64,000 bases of DNA from assembly GCF_023913755.1 (NCBI RefSeq), contig NZ_JAMXBJ010000049.1:1-64000 (forward strand). The letters run 5' to 3'. The stretch comes from Pseudarthrobacter cellobiosi. GTDB lineage: Bacteria; Actinomycetota; Actinomycetes; Actinomycetales; Micrococcaceae. Below the pieces are notes generated by a model. The model was not told the origin of the DNA. It saw nothing but the letters and a program-made list of their open reading frames with translations, and did not search any database. Of the stretch, positions 7,772 through 16,927 are shown one piece after another (within the stretch, counting starts at the first letter, position 1; each line of letters opens with the position of its first letter). The translations under genes were made by a program, and so were the position numbers.

Positions 7772-8734
7772 CCCTTCCGAGACCAGCTTCAGGACGCCAA
7801 ACACAGGGTCCTGGTCCAGGACACGGACATCGGTGACGCCGACGGCGGCCAGGTGGCTCCGGAAAGAGTCCTGCAGCGGAATCACGTTCATGCCCAGCCC
7901 GCTGCCGAGAATTACCGGGCCGTCGATTCCAAGCTTCCGCAGGGCCTGCGCGGCCAGGCCGGCAAGATCCTTGCCGGCCTGGTCCAGCAGCTCCTGACTG
8001 ACCGTATGGCCCGCCGCTGCCGCGTCCACCACCAGGCGTGCCTGCTGGGCCCAGAACCGGCGGCCGGTGTCCGGGGAATGAAAGAGGGCAATCAGCCTGT
8101 TGGGGTGGTCCACTCCGCAGGCGGTAAGCAGCGCAGCGGTCAGCTGGTCCGCCGGGAGTCCCTGGTTCATCCGGCGCAGGCTGTGCCGGACCGCCTCCCG
8201 GCCCAGCCAGTAGCCGCTGCCTTCGTCCCCAAGCAGGTAGCCCCAGCCGCCGGCCCGGGCCTCGTCGCCGGCAGCGTTCCTTCCCCAGGCTGCGGAGCCG
8301 GTTCCTGCGATCACGGCCACGCCGGTGCTGGCGCCGCCCGCGGCCAGCAGCAGCCGTGAATCGTGGACCACCGTGACTTTGGCTCCCGGAACATGGGGTT
8401 CGATCAGCGCGGCAAGGGCTGCAGCGTCGTCGTCGGTATCTATGCCACCGGCCCCGGCGTACACCCGGGCCACCTGGCCGCCGCCGATCCGGGAGAAGAG
8501 ATCTGCGAGGTTCAGTGCCGCCTGTTCGCGGCTGACGTTCTGGACGTTGGAGCTGCCGGCGGACTCGTCGGCCACGGCAACCCCGTCCTCAAACCTGACG
8601 CCGCGGGTCTTTGTACCGCCGATGTCCAGGCCGATGATGACCCCCGCGAGGGGACCCGGGGCGGCCGCGGACGTGGCGCCGCCCAGCGGGTGGTTTCCGG
8701 AAGTTGTGGTTTGGGGGTGTTCGCTGTCAGTCAC
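7757..8734 (-). CDS. N-acetylglucosamine kinase-like protein (BadF/BadG/BcrA/BcrD ATPase family)
   Basis: This 325-aa ASKHA-fold kinase has the phosphate-1 motif GLDIGGTKTRGV (about residue 34), a catalytic-type aspartate in VVHDSRLLLAAGG, and the glycine-rich stretch VIAGTGSAAWGRN followed by GGWGYLLGDEGSGYWLG. The latter is diagnostic of the NAGK/BadF family. The likely reaction is ATP-dependent phosphorylation of GlcNAc or a related amino sugar in the cytosol. The first about 28 residues are low-complexity and a later start is possible. It is a single gene, convergent with the pirin remnant. Confidence 0.8.
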   Translation of the reverse strand: MTDSEHPQTTTSGNHPLGGATSAAAPGPLAGVIIGLDIGGTKTRGVRFEDGVAVADESAGSSNVQNVSREQAALNLADLFSRIGGGQVARVYAGAGGIDTDDDAAALAALIEPHVPGAKVTVVHDSRLLLAAGGASTGVAVIAGTGSAAWGRNAAGDEARAGGWGYLLGDEGSGYWLGREAVRHSLRRMNQGLPADQLTAALLTACGVDHPNRLIALFHSPDTGRRFWAQQARLVVDAAAAGHTVSQELLDQAGKDLAGLAAQALRKLGIDGPVILGSGLGMNVIPLQDSFRSHLAAVGVTDVRVLDQDPVFGVLKLVSEGSGAH

Positions 8735-8813
8735 GTCCCCCAGCCTACTGAAACGCTGGCGGCGAATCGCTGCCGGGCCGCGGGACGCCGTCGTGTCTCA
8801 ACGCCGTGGCGCC

Positions 8814-9800
8814 CTATCCGCTCCCTGAACGGGCGGCCACCAGCCCCTCCAGTAACCGGGGACCCTCTTGCAGGACCATCTCCCGGAAGAAGCGGACAGG
8901 ATCGGGCTCGGCGTCGGGGCCGGGTTTCCGCAGGCGCCAGCCCAGCCCGATTTCGCGGAACGCCAGGCCGGATTCCAAGGCAAGTTCAACCCAGCCCAGG
9001 TTGCCTGTTTCCGGGCTGATGTGGCGCCCCGGGGCATTGCCTCCGGGCGGCAGGATGCTGACGCCAAGGCCCGCGGCGACCAATCCGCGGGCGGTGTGGG
9101 TGTCCTGGCTTTCGAAGGCGATCCGCGGCCGGAAGCCTGCCTCGCGGAACAGCGCATCTGTCAGTGACCGCATGCCGTACCCCGGCTCCAGCGCCACGAA
9201 GGGGTCCCGGCGGATGTCCTGCATCCTGACGCTGTCCCGTCCGGCCAGCGGGTGGCCGTGGTGAACCACCAGTCGGAGCGGCTCACGGTAGAGCGGCGCC
9301 GAGGAGATGGTGCTGCTTGCCGCCGGAACAGGGGCGGTCAACGCCAGGTCCGCCTGGCCCGAGGCGAGCTCCGAGAGACAGGTGTCCCGCGCCCCTTGTC
9401 TGAGGATGAAGCCGGCCTCCGGGTGGCGGCTTCGGAAGGCACTGATGAGCAGGGGCAGGGTGGCCTCTCCGAACGTGTGCTGAAAGGAGAGTGACACTTT
9501 TCCCCGCACCACATCCGACTCGTGCCGGACCAGATCCAGTCCGGCCTGGAATTCGGTCAGGGCCGACTCGATGTACGGCAGCAGAGTCCGGGCGGCCGCT
9601 GTGAGGCGGATGCCCCGTCCGTCCCGGATCAGCAGTTCGGTTCCGACGACGGCGCTGGCCCGGGACAGTGCCCTGCTCACCGTGGACTGGGGTACTCCAA
9701 GGAGCTCGGCCGTTTCCGTGACGTGCTGGGTCCGGCCCAGTTCAGCCAGGATGGGGAACAGCGGCAGGAGCTTCACCAGTTGCTTGTGGTCGGCGTGCAT
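8814..9800 (-). CDS. LysR-family transcriptional regulator
   Basis: This LysR-type protein is 328 aa from the ATG at 9800. It has an N-terminal helix-turn-helix (TETAELLGVPQSTVSRALSR, about residues 27-46) and a periplasmic-binding-like effector domain thereafter. The frame is open 22 codons further upstream, but the ATG at 9800 aligns with the usual LysR start. It is divergent from an MFS exporter 92 bp away, the usual arrangement in which the LysR protein controls the transporter. The ligand is unknown. Confidence 0.85.
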   Translation of the reverse strand: MHADHKQLVKLLPLFPILAELGRTQHVTETAELLGVPQSTVSRALSRASAVVGTELLIRDGRGIRLTAAARTLLPYIESALTEFQAGLDLVRHESDVVRGKVSLSFQHTFGEATLPLLISAFRSRHPEAGFILRQGARDTCLSELASGQADLALTAPVPAASSTISSAPLYREPLRLVVHHGHPLAGRDSVRMQDIRRDPFVALEPGYGMRSLTDALFREAGFRPRIAFESQDTHTARGLVAAGLGVSILPPGGNAPGRHISPETGNLGWVELALESGLAFREIGLGWRLRKPGPDAEPDPVRFFREMVLQEGPRLLEGLVAARSGSG

Positions 9801-9892
9801 TGGCTCAACTCTTCCAAACGTTGCATTCTTGATATGAATTGTAGCTAAAACATGCATTGGAAGCATATATTCCAGAGGCCTACCCTTGAGCT

Positions 9893-11179
9893 ATGCCACA
9901 GGATGCCGCAGCCCCAGGAACCTTCAGTCCTCCGCAGGGTGACTGGGCGGGACATCCCAAAGGCTCCGCCGCCTACAACAAGATCCTGGCCGGCCTGGCC
10001 TTCGCGGGCGTGGCAACGTTCGCCCAGCTGTACTCCACCCAGGCGGTCTTGCCGCTCCTGGCTGCAGACCTGAAGGTGACCGCGGCAGAGGCCGCGTTGA
10101 CCATTTCGCTGGCCACCGTGGGCCTGGCCATCACCGTCATTCCGTGGTCCTTCCTCGCGGACAGGATCGGCAGGGTCAAGGCCATGGCATGGGGAATCTC
10201 CGCCGCCACTATCCTGGGCTTGCTGGTACCGCTCGCCCCCACTTTCGGCGCCCTGCTTGCCTTGCGGCTGCTTGAGGGAATGGCACTGGGCGGGATCCCG
10301 GCCATCGCCATCGCCTACCTGAACGAGGAAGTGAACAGGGCCCATGCGGCCATGGCCGCAGGCAGCTACGTTGCCGGCACAACGCTGGGCGGGCTGGCCG
10401 GCCGGCTGGTGGCAGGCCCGGCAGGTGAGTTGTGGGGCTGGCGCACAGCCGCACTGGCGGTTTCCCTACTGGCAACAGGCGCCGCTGTGCTCTTCCTGGT
10501 CCTGGTCCCGAAGGCGAAAGGGTTCACCGCCGCCAAGGCCGCCGGGCTGCGCGGTGCCACGGCGACGCTCGGCGGGCATGTGCGCAATCCCCGGCTGCTG
10601 GCGCTCTACATCAAGGCCTTCCTGATGATGGGCGGGTTTGTGGCCGTCTACAACTACCTCGGCTTCCGGCTGTCCGCTGAGCCTTTCACGCTGCCTGCCA
10701 CCCTGATTAGCCTGATCTTCCTGGCGTACCTTTCCGGAACGTTCTCTTCCCGCTGGGCCGGCGGGTTGACGGCCAGGTTTGGCCGCAGGAATGTGCTGCT
10801 AGCTGGCATCGTCCTGATGGTGGCCGGGCTGGCCCTGACGCTTACGCAGCTGCTCGCCCTGATCCTTGCCGGCCTGGTCATCTTCACCGGCGGCTTCTTC
10901 GCGGCCCACAGCATCGGTGCAGGCTGGACCGGAAGCATCGCCACCACCGGCCGCGCCCAGGCATCGTCGCTCTACAATCTGGCCTATTACCTGGGTTCGA
11001 GCGTCATCGGCTGGGCCGGCGGACTGGTGTTCCAATCCCTGGGCTGGACGGCGCTTGCCGTGGCAATCATGTCCCTGGCGTGCATCACGGCGGTGACAGT
11101 CGCCGTCGTACATCCCCGGGGGAACGACGAAACCGCACGGGCCGCCACACAAGGGCGGGCGGAAGCCGCGGGGCCGTAA
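9893..11179 (+). CDS. MFS transporter (YnfM-like drug/efflux type)
   Basis: This 428-aa protein has twelve predicted membrane segments and the MFS loop motif FLADRIGRVKAM between helices 2 and 3. A second-half equivalent is GGLTARFGRRNV. It resembles bacterial drug or arabinose-type exporters of the YnfM group. The first about 25 residues are hydrophilic. No strong ribosome site precedes the ATG. It is divergent from a LysR regulator, which suggests inducible efflux; the substrate cannot be read from sequence. Confidence 0.85.
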   Translation: MPQDAAAPGTFSPPQGDWAGHPKGSAAYNKILAGLAFAGVATFAQLYSTQAVLPLLAADLKVTAAEAALTISLATVGLAITVIPWSFLADRIGRVKAMAWGISAATILGLLVPLAPTFGALLALRLLEGMALGGIPAIAIAYLNEEVNRAHAAMAAGSYVAGTTLGGLAGRLVAGPAGELWGWRTAALAVSLLATGAAVLFLVLVPKAKGFTAAKAAGLRGATATLGGHVRNPRLLALYIKAFLMMGGFVAVYNYLGFRLSAEPFTLPATLISLIFLAYLSGTFSSRWAGGLTARFGRRNVLLAGIVLMVAGLALTLTQLLALILAGLVIFTGGFFAAHSIGAGWTGSIATTGRAQASSLYNLAYYLGSSVIGWAGGLVFQSLGWTALAVAIMSLACITAVTVAVVHPRGNDETARAATQGRAEAAGP

Positions 11180-11187
11180 AACTATCC

Positions 11188-11200
11188 GCCATTAAATGGC
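11188..11200. promoter_or_regulatory. Short perfect palindrome
   Basis: GCCATTAAATGGC is a perfect 13-bp palindrome 9 bp after the MFS stop and about 100 bp before an Lrp/AsnC gene. It may be an operator for that regulator; it is too short to act as a terminator. Confidence 0.3.
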
Positions 11201-11300
11201 AAGTGTGTCTGGCGATTGTTCGGCAGGGATGGTTGCGTTCCGGGGTGATCAACAGGAATCCGGCGTCTAGGATGAACTGACGGACATTCAAGGAGATTCC

Positions 11301-11804
11301 ATGAGCAGCAACCCAAAAAGCATCCGGTCGGCCAGCCACTTTGAGCCGCTGGATGCCATCGATGAACGGCTTCTGGCCGCCTTGGTGGACGATGCACGGA
11401 TCTCCAACAAGCAGTTGGCAGAACTCGTGGGCATTGCCCCGTCCACCGCGCTCATGCGGACCCGCGCATTATCCGAACGTGGCATTGTTCAGGGATTTGA
11501 GGCGAAGCTCAGCCTCTCGGCCATCGGCAGGTCCGTCCAGGCGCTCGTAGCCGTCCGGTTGCGGGCCCACGACAGGGACCAGATCGACCGCTTTACAGCC
11601 CGCGTTCCGCACTTGCCCGCGGTCCTCTCCACCTTCCACACGTCAGGCTCCGTGGACTACCTGCTGCACATCGCCGTTGCCAGCACCGAGGACCTGCGTG
11701 ACTGGGTCCTGGACAATCTCGCCACCGATCCCGTTGTGGGCCACACCGAGACCACCCTCGTCTTTGATCACATCCAAGGGAACCACGGCCCGCTGCCGGA
11801 CTAG
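11301..11804 (+). CDS. Lrp/AsnC-family transcriptional regulator
   Basis: This 167-aa protein has an N-terminal helix-turn-helix (DERLLAALVDDARISNKQLA then GIAPSTALMRTRAL, residues about 18-60) and a C-terminal RAM/AsnC ligand domain (about 75-160). A good ribosome site, AAGGAG, precedes the ATG. It converges with an MFS exporter, overlapping its 3' end by 4 bp. Lrp/AsnC proteins beside exporters often sense amino acids, but the ligand is not evident here. Confidence 0.85.
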   Translation: MSSNPKSIRSASHFEPLDAIDERLLAALVDDARISNKQLAELVGIAPSTALMRTRALSERGIVQGFEAKLSLSAIGRSVQALVAVRLRAHDRDQIDRFTARVPHLPAVLSTFHTSGSVDYLLHIAVASTEDLRDWVLDNLATDPVVGHTETTLVFDHIQGNHGPLPD

Positions 11805-13042
11805 GCTGTCCGCTGCAGCGCTGTCCGAAGCGTGACGGCGGACAGCGCCAGTGCGGCGGCGCTGCACAACACTACGAAGCCCGTGACCGCCGTCGGCAGC
11901 CCGAACACCCCTGTGGCCCAGCCCAGTCCAATGACCGGCACAGCGCTGCCCAGGTACGTGATGACATAAACGGTGCTGATGACCTGGGCGTGCTGTGACG
12001 ATTCCACCTTGGCGGCCACATCATTAAAGACCGTGCGGAAGGTGACCCCCTGGCCCAGCCCCGCGCAGACGCTGGCGGCGGCCAGCAGCAGCGGACTGCT
12101 CCAGGCGGCCGCTGCAGCCAGGAGCAGCACCGAGGCTCCCAGGACCGCCAGCCCCGCGGGCACCACAAAGCGTCCCCGCACGGACAGTACCTGGCTCAGC
12201 GCGGAGGCGGCGAGCGTCATCCCGGCCAGGGCGCCGATCAACGGCCGTGAATCGGTCTGAATGATCGGGGCGAAATAGGCCGGTGCCAGCGACAGGCAAA
12301 ATCCAAAGACGGAGAAGCTGAGGAATCCGACGGCGGCCGCAAGCCAGAAAGCGCCCCGTGCCTCGGTGGACACCGAAGGCCGGCGGGGAGCCAGGACCAA
12401 GACGGGCCGACGGCCGACCGGAGGCTTGATGGCCGGCCGGGCCTGAAGCAGGTACAGCGGCACCAGCATTGCCGCCAGGACGAGCGAGTGAACATAGTAC
12501 GGGGCGGTGGTGGGTCCGGGCAGCAGCGACAGCAGGCCGCCGATGACCGGACCGGCAGCCACGCCTCCCGCCGTCGCCAGCAGGGTGAAACGGGTGGCCC
12601 ACTCCGGCCGGGTTGGAAGCAGTTCCCGCAGTGCGGCGGCGCTGGCACCCGTGGCCAGGGCAACGGCCACACCCTGAAGGGCCCGTCCGGCAGAGAGCGC
12701 CACCAGGTTTTCTGCCTGCGAGAAGACCCAACTGCCCGCCAGTCCGGCGAGTACAGCCAGGATGAGCGCCGCCCGCCGGCCGATGTGGTCCGACCAGTGG
12801 CCGGCCAGCATCAGCGTTGCCACCAGGGCCAGGACATAGCTGGCAAAGGCCGCCGTGACACCGAGTGGCGAGAGGCCCAGGTTTGCCTGGAGCAGCGGAT
12901 ACAGGGGCGTGGCCAGGTTCGCACCGACCAGCAGGGTGAAGATGACGGTACCGGCCATCACCAGCCGTGCGGTGGTGGATGCATCCCAGCCCTGACGCCC
13001 GGCGGTGGCCGGACGCATGCGGAGTTCATTGAAGACTGTCAT
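11801..13042 (-). CDS. MFS transporter
   Basis: This 413-aa protein has about twelve membrane segments. Motif A appears as HWSDHIGRRAALI after helix 2, and the second half carries a long central loop of about 25 basic residues (PVGRRPVLVLAPRRPS). It is divergent from a second Lrp/AsnC gene at 13181 and convergent with the first at 11301, so one or both may control it. The likely role is small-molecule export at the cytoplasmic membrane; the substrate is unknown. Confidence 0.8.
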   Translation of the reverse strand: MTVFNELRMRPATAGRQGWDASTTARLVMAGTVIFTLLVGANLATPLYPLLQANLGLSPLGVTAAFASYVLALVATLMLAGHWSDHIGRRAALILAVLAGLAGSWVFSQAENLVALSAGRALQGVAVALATGASAAALRELLPTRPEWATRFTLLATAGGVAAGPVIGGLLSLLPGPTTAPYYVHSLVLAAMLVPLYLLQARPAIKPPVGRRPVLVLAPRRPSVSTEARGAFWLAAAVGFLSFSVFGFCLSLAPAYFAPIIQTDSRPLIGALAGMTLAASALSQVLSVRGRFVVPAGLAVLGASVLLLAAAAAWSSPLLLAAASVCAGLGQGVTFRTVFNDVAAKVESSQHAQVISTVYVITYLGSAVPVIGLGWATGVFGLPTAVTGFVVLCSAAALALSAVTLRTALQRTA

Positions 13043-13158
13043 TGGTGCTGCCTTGGCGTCGACCGGGGAGGGAGGGCCTTGTGGGAGGCCGCCCCGGGTG
13101 GGAATTGATACCTACAGAATGCTTCAGGGCTGACTGATCGGGCGTTAGTTCGTGGAAC

Positions 13159-13179
13159 AATTGAGCAAAATACGCAATT
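13159..13179. promoter_or_regulatory. Lrp/AsnC-type operator candidate
   Basis: AATTGAG and CGCAATT are near-complementary 7-bp arms around a 7-bp A/T-rich centre, ending one base before the start codon of the Lrp/AsnC gene. This TTG(C/A)G-N7-CGCAA layout is typical for Lrp-type autoregulation. Overlap with the ribosome-binding region suggests strong self-repression. Confidence 0.5.
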
Positions 13180-13180
13180 C

Positions 13181-13708
13181 TTGGTGTCTCCAATAACTGA
13201 AAGTGACAGTTTGCCTACCCTTGATCCCACTGACCTGAAGATCCTGCTGGAACTCATCCGCGATCCCCGCGTCCAGATCGGCGAACTGGCCGAGATGCTG
13301 GGGATTGCGCGCAACACAGCGCAGACGCGTGTGCGGCGCCTGCTGCGTGCCGGGGTACTCCACGACGGCGGCCGCGAGATCGACCTCGAGGCGGTGGGGT
13401 ACGATGTCGTCGCTTTCGTCACGATTGAAGTGACGCATCGGGAACTGGACGGAGTTGTGGGCGCCCTCCGGCTGCTCCCCCAGGTCCTGGAGGTCCATGA
13501 AATCTCCGGGCGGGGTGATGTCTGGTGCCGGGTGGTGGCCACCGATACGCACAATCTGCAGTCCGCCCTCCGCCAGATCCTCCGCATCAAGGGCGTCATC
13601 CGGACCGAAACAGTCCTGGCGCTTCACACCCACATTCCGTACCGGACCGAACCCCTGATCAGCCGCCTCGCACAGGCCGTGCCCGGCACCCCAACACGGC
13701 CCACGTAA
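13181..13708 (+). CDS. Lrp/AsnC-family transcriptional regulator
   Basis: This protein is about 175 aa, starting at TTG 13181 or at the next codon GTG 13184. The helix-turn-helix (residues about 15-60: LKILLELIRDPRVQIGELAE then GIARNTAQTRVRRL) is followed by an AsnC ligand domain with VHEISGRGDVWCRVVATD. It is divergent from the MFS exporter at 13042 and carries a palindromic operator candidate immediately upstream. Control of the divergent exporter is the simplest reading. Confidence 0.8.
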   Translation: MVSPITESDSLPTLDPTDLKILLELIRDPRVQIGELAEMLGIARNTAQTRVRRLLRAGVLHDGGREIDLEAVGYDVVAFVTIEVTHRELDGVVGALRLLPQVLEVHEISGRGDVWCRVVATDTHNLQSALRQILRIKGVIRTETVLALHTHIPYRTEPLISRLAQAVPGTPTRPT

Positions 13709-13756
13709 TTGTCCGGGCGCGGCGGCGGGCCCCCTCAAGGCAGTTAGGATTCGAGC

Positions 13757-14182
13757 ATGGATTGGCTTTCACATATTTCACAGATCAACTGGCTCGCCGT
13801 GGCGCTGGCCTTCATCTCGAGCATGGCTATCGGCTTTGTCTGGTACATGCCGGCCGTGTTGGGCAAGCGGTGGATGGCCGCCATCGGAAAGACTGAAGAG
13901 GACCTCAAGAACATTGGCGGCGGCGCGGGGATCTGGGTTCCCATGATGATTGCGGCCGCCCTGACAGCCGTCCTGCTGGCGGTCCTGATCAGCAAACTGG
14001 GCCTCGACAACGCAGCGGCGGGCGGCGGGTTCGCCCTGGTGCTCGCGCTGGTGTTCCGCGCCGGCGGGCATGTCATCCATAACGGGTTCGCCGGCCGCCC
14101 CACGGCTGTCACCCTGATCGATTCCGGACACGACCTGCTCGCCATAACGGTGGCCGGCGCGATCATCGGGGCCATGTCCTGA
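13757..14182 (+). CDS. DUF1761 membrane protein
   Basis: This 141-aa protein has four predicted membrane helices. It starts with INWLAVALAFISSMAIGFVW and carries the conserved VWYMPAVLGKRWM stretch characteristic of DUF1761. The function of the family is unknown. Its TGA is one base away from the GTG of the CorA gene, so the two are probably co-translated, which loosely hints at an ion-related role. Confidence 0.75.
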   Translation: MDWLSHISQINWLAVALAFISSMAIGFVWYMPAVLGKRWMAAIGKTEEDLKNIGGGAGIWVPMMIAAALTAVLLAVLISKLGLDNAAAGGGFALVLALVFRAGGHVIHNGFAGRPTAVTLIDSGHDLLAITVAGAIIGAMS

Positions 14183-14183
14183 C

Positions 14184-15179
14184 GTGACCATCATCGACAA
14201 TGCCGTTTACGTGGACGGCGTCCGCAGCGCGGAGCCGGAGAGCCTGGAGCAGACTTTCGAAACCCTCTCGGAGCACGGGGGCATGGCCTGGATCGGACTG
14301 TACCGGCCCACAGCGGCGGAAATGACCGCTGTGGCCACCGAATTCGGGCTGCATCCGCTGGCGGTGGAGGACGCCATTTCGGCGCACCAGCGTCCCAAGC
14401 TGGAGCGGTACGAGGACAGCCTTTTTACGGTGCTGCGCCCGGCGCGGTATCTGGATGCCACCGAGACAGTGGAGTTCGGCGAGCTGCACATCTTCACCGG
14501 CCGGAATTTTGTGGTTACCATCCGCCATGCCGAAATGGCCGGCGTTGCCCGGGTGAGGCGGCGTCTGGAGGGCCGCCCCGACCTGCTCCGGCACGGCCCG
14601 GAATCGATTCTGTACGCGCTGCTGGACCTGGTGGTGGACGACTACGCGCCGGTGGTGGCCGGGCTGGAAAACGACATTGACGAGATCGAGGACCAGCTCT
14701 TCAGCGGGGACACCAACGTCTCCCGCCGCATCTATGAACTGGCCCGCGAAGTCATCCAGTTCCAGCGCGCCATCCATCCCCTGCCGGATATGATGCAGCA
14801 GCTCAAGCGGGGCTTTGAAAAGTACGGCGTGGATTCTGAACTGCAGCACAGCCTGCGGGACGTCGAGGACCATGTGGAACGGGTCATCTCGCGCGCGGAT
14901 TCCTTCCGTGACCTGTTGCAGAACGCCCTCACGCTGGACGGAACGCTGACCGCCAACCGGCAGAACCAGGCCAGCGCCGAACAGAACGAACAGGTCAAGA
15001 AGATCTCCTCATGGGCGGCGATTTTCTTTGCACCTTCCTTCGTGGCCGGGGTCTACGGGATGAACTTCGACCACATGCCCGAACTCCACTGGACCATCGG
15101 CTACCCGATGGCCATCGCACTGATGGCAGCCACCGCAACCCTGATGTATGCCATTTTCAAGAGGAAAGGCTGGCTGTAG
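14184..15179 (+). CDS. corA: CorA-family Mg2+/Co2+ transporter
   Basis: This 331-aa protein has a long cytoplasmic alpha/beta and helical domain followed by two C-terminal membrane helices. The signature YGMNF ends helix 1 (about residues 290-294) and the periplasmic loop DHMPELHW follows, as in CorA pentameric channels. It mediates divalent cation uptake across the membrane. The start is GTG one base after the DUF1761 stop; no separate ribosome site is evident, so coupling is likely. Confidence 0.9.
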   Translation: MTIIDNAVYVDGVRSAEPESLEQTFETLSEHGGMAWIGLYRPTAAEMTAVATEFGLHPLAVEDAISAHQRPKLERYEDSLFTVLRPARYLDATETVEFGELHIFTGRNFVVTIRHAEMAGVARVRRRLEGRPDLLRHGPESILYALLDLVVDDYAPVVAGLENDIDEIEDQLFSGDTNVSRRIYELAREVIQFQRAIHPLPDMMQQLKRGFEKYGVDSELQHSLRDVEDHVERVISRADSFRDLLQNALTLDGTLTANRQNQASAEQNEQVKKISSWAAIFFAPSFVAGVYGMNFDHMPELHWTIGYPMAIALMAATATLMYAIFKRKGWL

Positions 15180-15192
15180 TGCTTTAGGGCTG

Positions 15193-15220
15193 GCGCCGCT
15201 GCGGCAGCCTCAGGCGGCGC
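15193..15220. terminator. GC-rich hairpin between convergent genes
   Basis: GCGCCGC (15193-15199) pairs with GCGGCGC (15214-15220) across a 14-nt loop between corA and the convergent ABC-F gene. There is no T tract, so this is at most a weak or Rho-assisted terminator. Confidence 0.3.
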
Positions 15221-15226
15221 TGGGCC

Positions 15227-16822
15227 TCAGGCCACCTGCAGGTCAACACTCCCGTGGCCCGAGTCCGCGGCGCTGAATACCAGCCGGCGGTTGGCAATCT
15301 TGTCGGTGAAGAATCGGTCGTGACTGACCACCACTACTGCTCCCGGGAAATGCAGTAGGGCGCGTTCCATAACCTGGGTACTGGAGAGGTCTAAGTGGTT
15401 GGTGGGCTCATCCAACAGCAGCACCGAGGCGCCCGAGAGGAGGCATTGGGCCATGGCCACACGGGCGCGTTGGCCGCCTGAGAGGTTGCCGATCTTTTGC
15501 TTGAGATCAGCTTCGGAGAACTGGAACATGGCAAGGAACCTGTTCACCGACTTCTTCGTCGCAGTCAGGGCCAGGCTGTCAGGCATCGCGTTGACCGCGT
15601 GCGTGACCGTGTCGTCGTCGTCCAATTCCTCCAAGACCTGGTTGTAGGAGACCATTCCGGCGCCCTTGGCCCAGGCCACGCTGCCTGAATCGGCCGGCTC
15701 TTCGCCGGTGAGCGCCCGGAGCAGCGTGGTCTTGCCGCTGCCGTTGGACCCGACGACGGCGATGCGGTTTCCGCGCCCGATCTCGAAACTGAGGCCGCTG
15801 AACAGCGTCCGGCCGCCGTAGGCCTTGCTCAGGGATTCCACCCGACACAGGACATCCTTGACGTACAGACCGCCGTATATCTCCGTGATGATCTGGTCCA
15901 CTGGCCGGGGTGCCCGGGACTTCTTGATCCTGGCCAGCTGGTTTGCCAGTCCCTTGCCGGCCGCCTTGGCCGCTTCCCGCCGGTCGGAGATACCTTCGGC
16001 CTCGAAGGCGAGCAGCTCGGACTCATGGACGAACTGGCTCTCCAGGCTCTTGAGCTTGAACTGCTTCGCCACCACGTATTCGGCGAAGTTGCCCGGGTAT
16101 TCGTGGAGGTGGAAGTTCTCCACTTCGATGATCCGGCTGACAACGGAGTCCAGGAACTTCCGGTCGTGCGAGACGATGATCGCAGCGCCTTTGAAGGTCC
16201 GGAACCAGCCTTCGAGCCATTCGACGCCGGCCACATCAAGGTAGTTGGTGGGTTCATCAAGCAGGAGGACGTCCGGGGTTTCCAGCAGGATCTTCGCCAG
16301 GGCTGCCCGGTTCCGCCAGCCGCCGGAGAGCTCGTCGATGGCGCAGGTGCGGTGGTGGTCGCTGAAGCCGAGGGTGGTGAGTACTTTGTCGATGCTGCGC
16401 TGATAGTCCCAGCCATCCAGCCGGTCCATCGCCTCAAAGAGCTCGGACTGGCGGTGGATCAGTTCATCCAGCCGTGCTGCGTCCGAGGAATCGGCGGCGA
16501 TGGCCGCATCGATGCCGGCCAGCTCGGCTTCGATCTCTTTCACGTGGGCGAAGAGCCCGTCCAGGACCTCCGCAATAGTGGATTCGCCGTTCAGCTCTGA
16601 GAACTGGGAGAAGTAGGCGGCCTTGGTTCCGAGCTCGACGGCGACGGTCCCGGAATCGGGAGCCACCTGGCCCTGGATCAGCTTCAGGATAGTGGACTTG
16701 CCCGACCCGTTCTTGCCGATCAGGCCAACCCTGTCCCCGGCTTCAAGCTTGAAAAAGGCTTCGCGGAGAACCTGGGTTTTGTCAAAGCTCACGTTGACGT
16801 CGTTCAGCCGGATCAAACTCAT
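15227..16822 (-). CDS. ABC-F family ATP-binding protein (ribosome-associated type)
   Basis: This 531-aa protein has two ABC ATPase domains and no membrane part. Walker A motifs are GLIGKNGSGKST (about 34) and VVGSNGSGKTT. Signatures are LSGGWRNRAALAK and LSGGQRARVAMAQ, and Walker B motifs are LLLDEPTNYLD and LLLDEPTNHLD. The linker between domains is about 80 residues, basic and helical. ABC-F proteins act on the ribosome in translation control or antibiotic protection; which of these applies here is not clear. It is a single gene next to the tRNA-Ala element. Confidence 0.9.
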   Translation of the reverse strand: MSLIRLNDVNVSFDKTQVLREAFFKLEAGDRVGLIGKNGSGKSTILKLIQGQVAPDSGTVAVELGTKAAYFSQFSELNGESTIAEVLDGLFAHVKEIEAELAGIDAAIAADSSDAARLDELIHRQSELFEAMDRLDGWDYQRSIDKVLTTLGFSDHHRTCAIDELSGGWRNRAALAKILLETPDVLLLDEPTNYLDVAGVEWLEGWFRTFKGAAIIVSHDRKFLDSVVSRIIEVENFHLHEYPGNFAEYVVAKQFKLKSLESQFVHESELLAFEAEGISDRREAAKAAGKGLANQLARIKKSRAPRPVDQIITEIYGGLYVKDVLCRVESLSKAYGGRTLFSGLSFEIGRGNRIAVVGSNGSGKTTLLRALTGEEPADSGSVAWAKGAGMVSYNQVLEELDDDDTVTHAVNAMPDSLALTATKKSVNRFLAMFQFSEADLKQKIGNLSGGQRARVAMAQCLLSGASVLLLDEPTNHLDLSSTQVMERALLHFPGAVVVVSHDRFFTDKIANRRLVFSAADSGHGSVDLQVA

Positions 16823-16891
16823 TGATGGTGTCCAATCCAGTGCTAACTAGCTGCGGGCCCGGGAAACACGGTTCTGGCCAGACAGATGATG

Positions 16892-16927
16892 TGTGGAGCT
16901 AAGGAGATTCGAACTCCTGACCTCTTC
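16892..16927. repeat. Duplicated tRNA-Ala 3' end (att site, distal)
   Basis: These 36 bases are identical to 20142-20177, which covers the 3' end of the intact tRNA-Ala gene from the anticodon stem through the discriminator base. The match breaks on both sides. Such partial tRNA duplication is the standard scar of integrase-mediated insertion into a tRNA gene. Confidence 0.85.
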
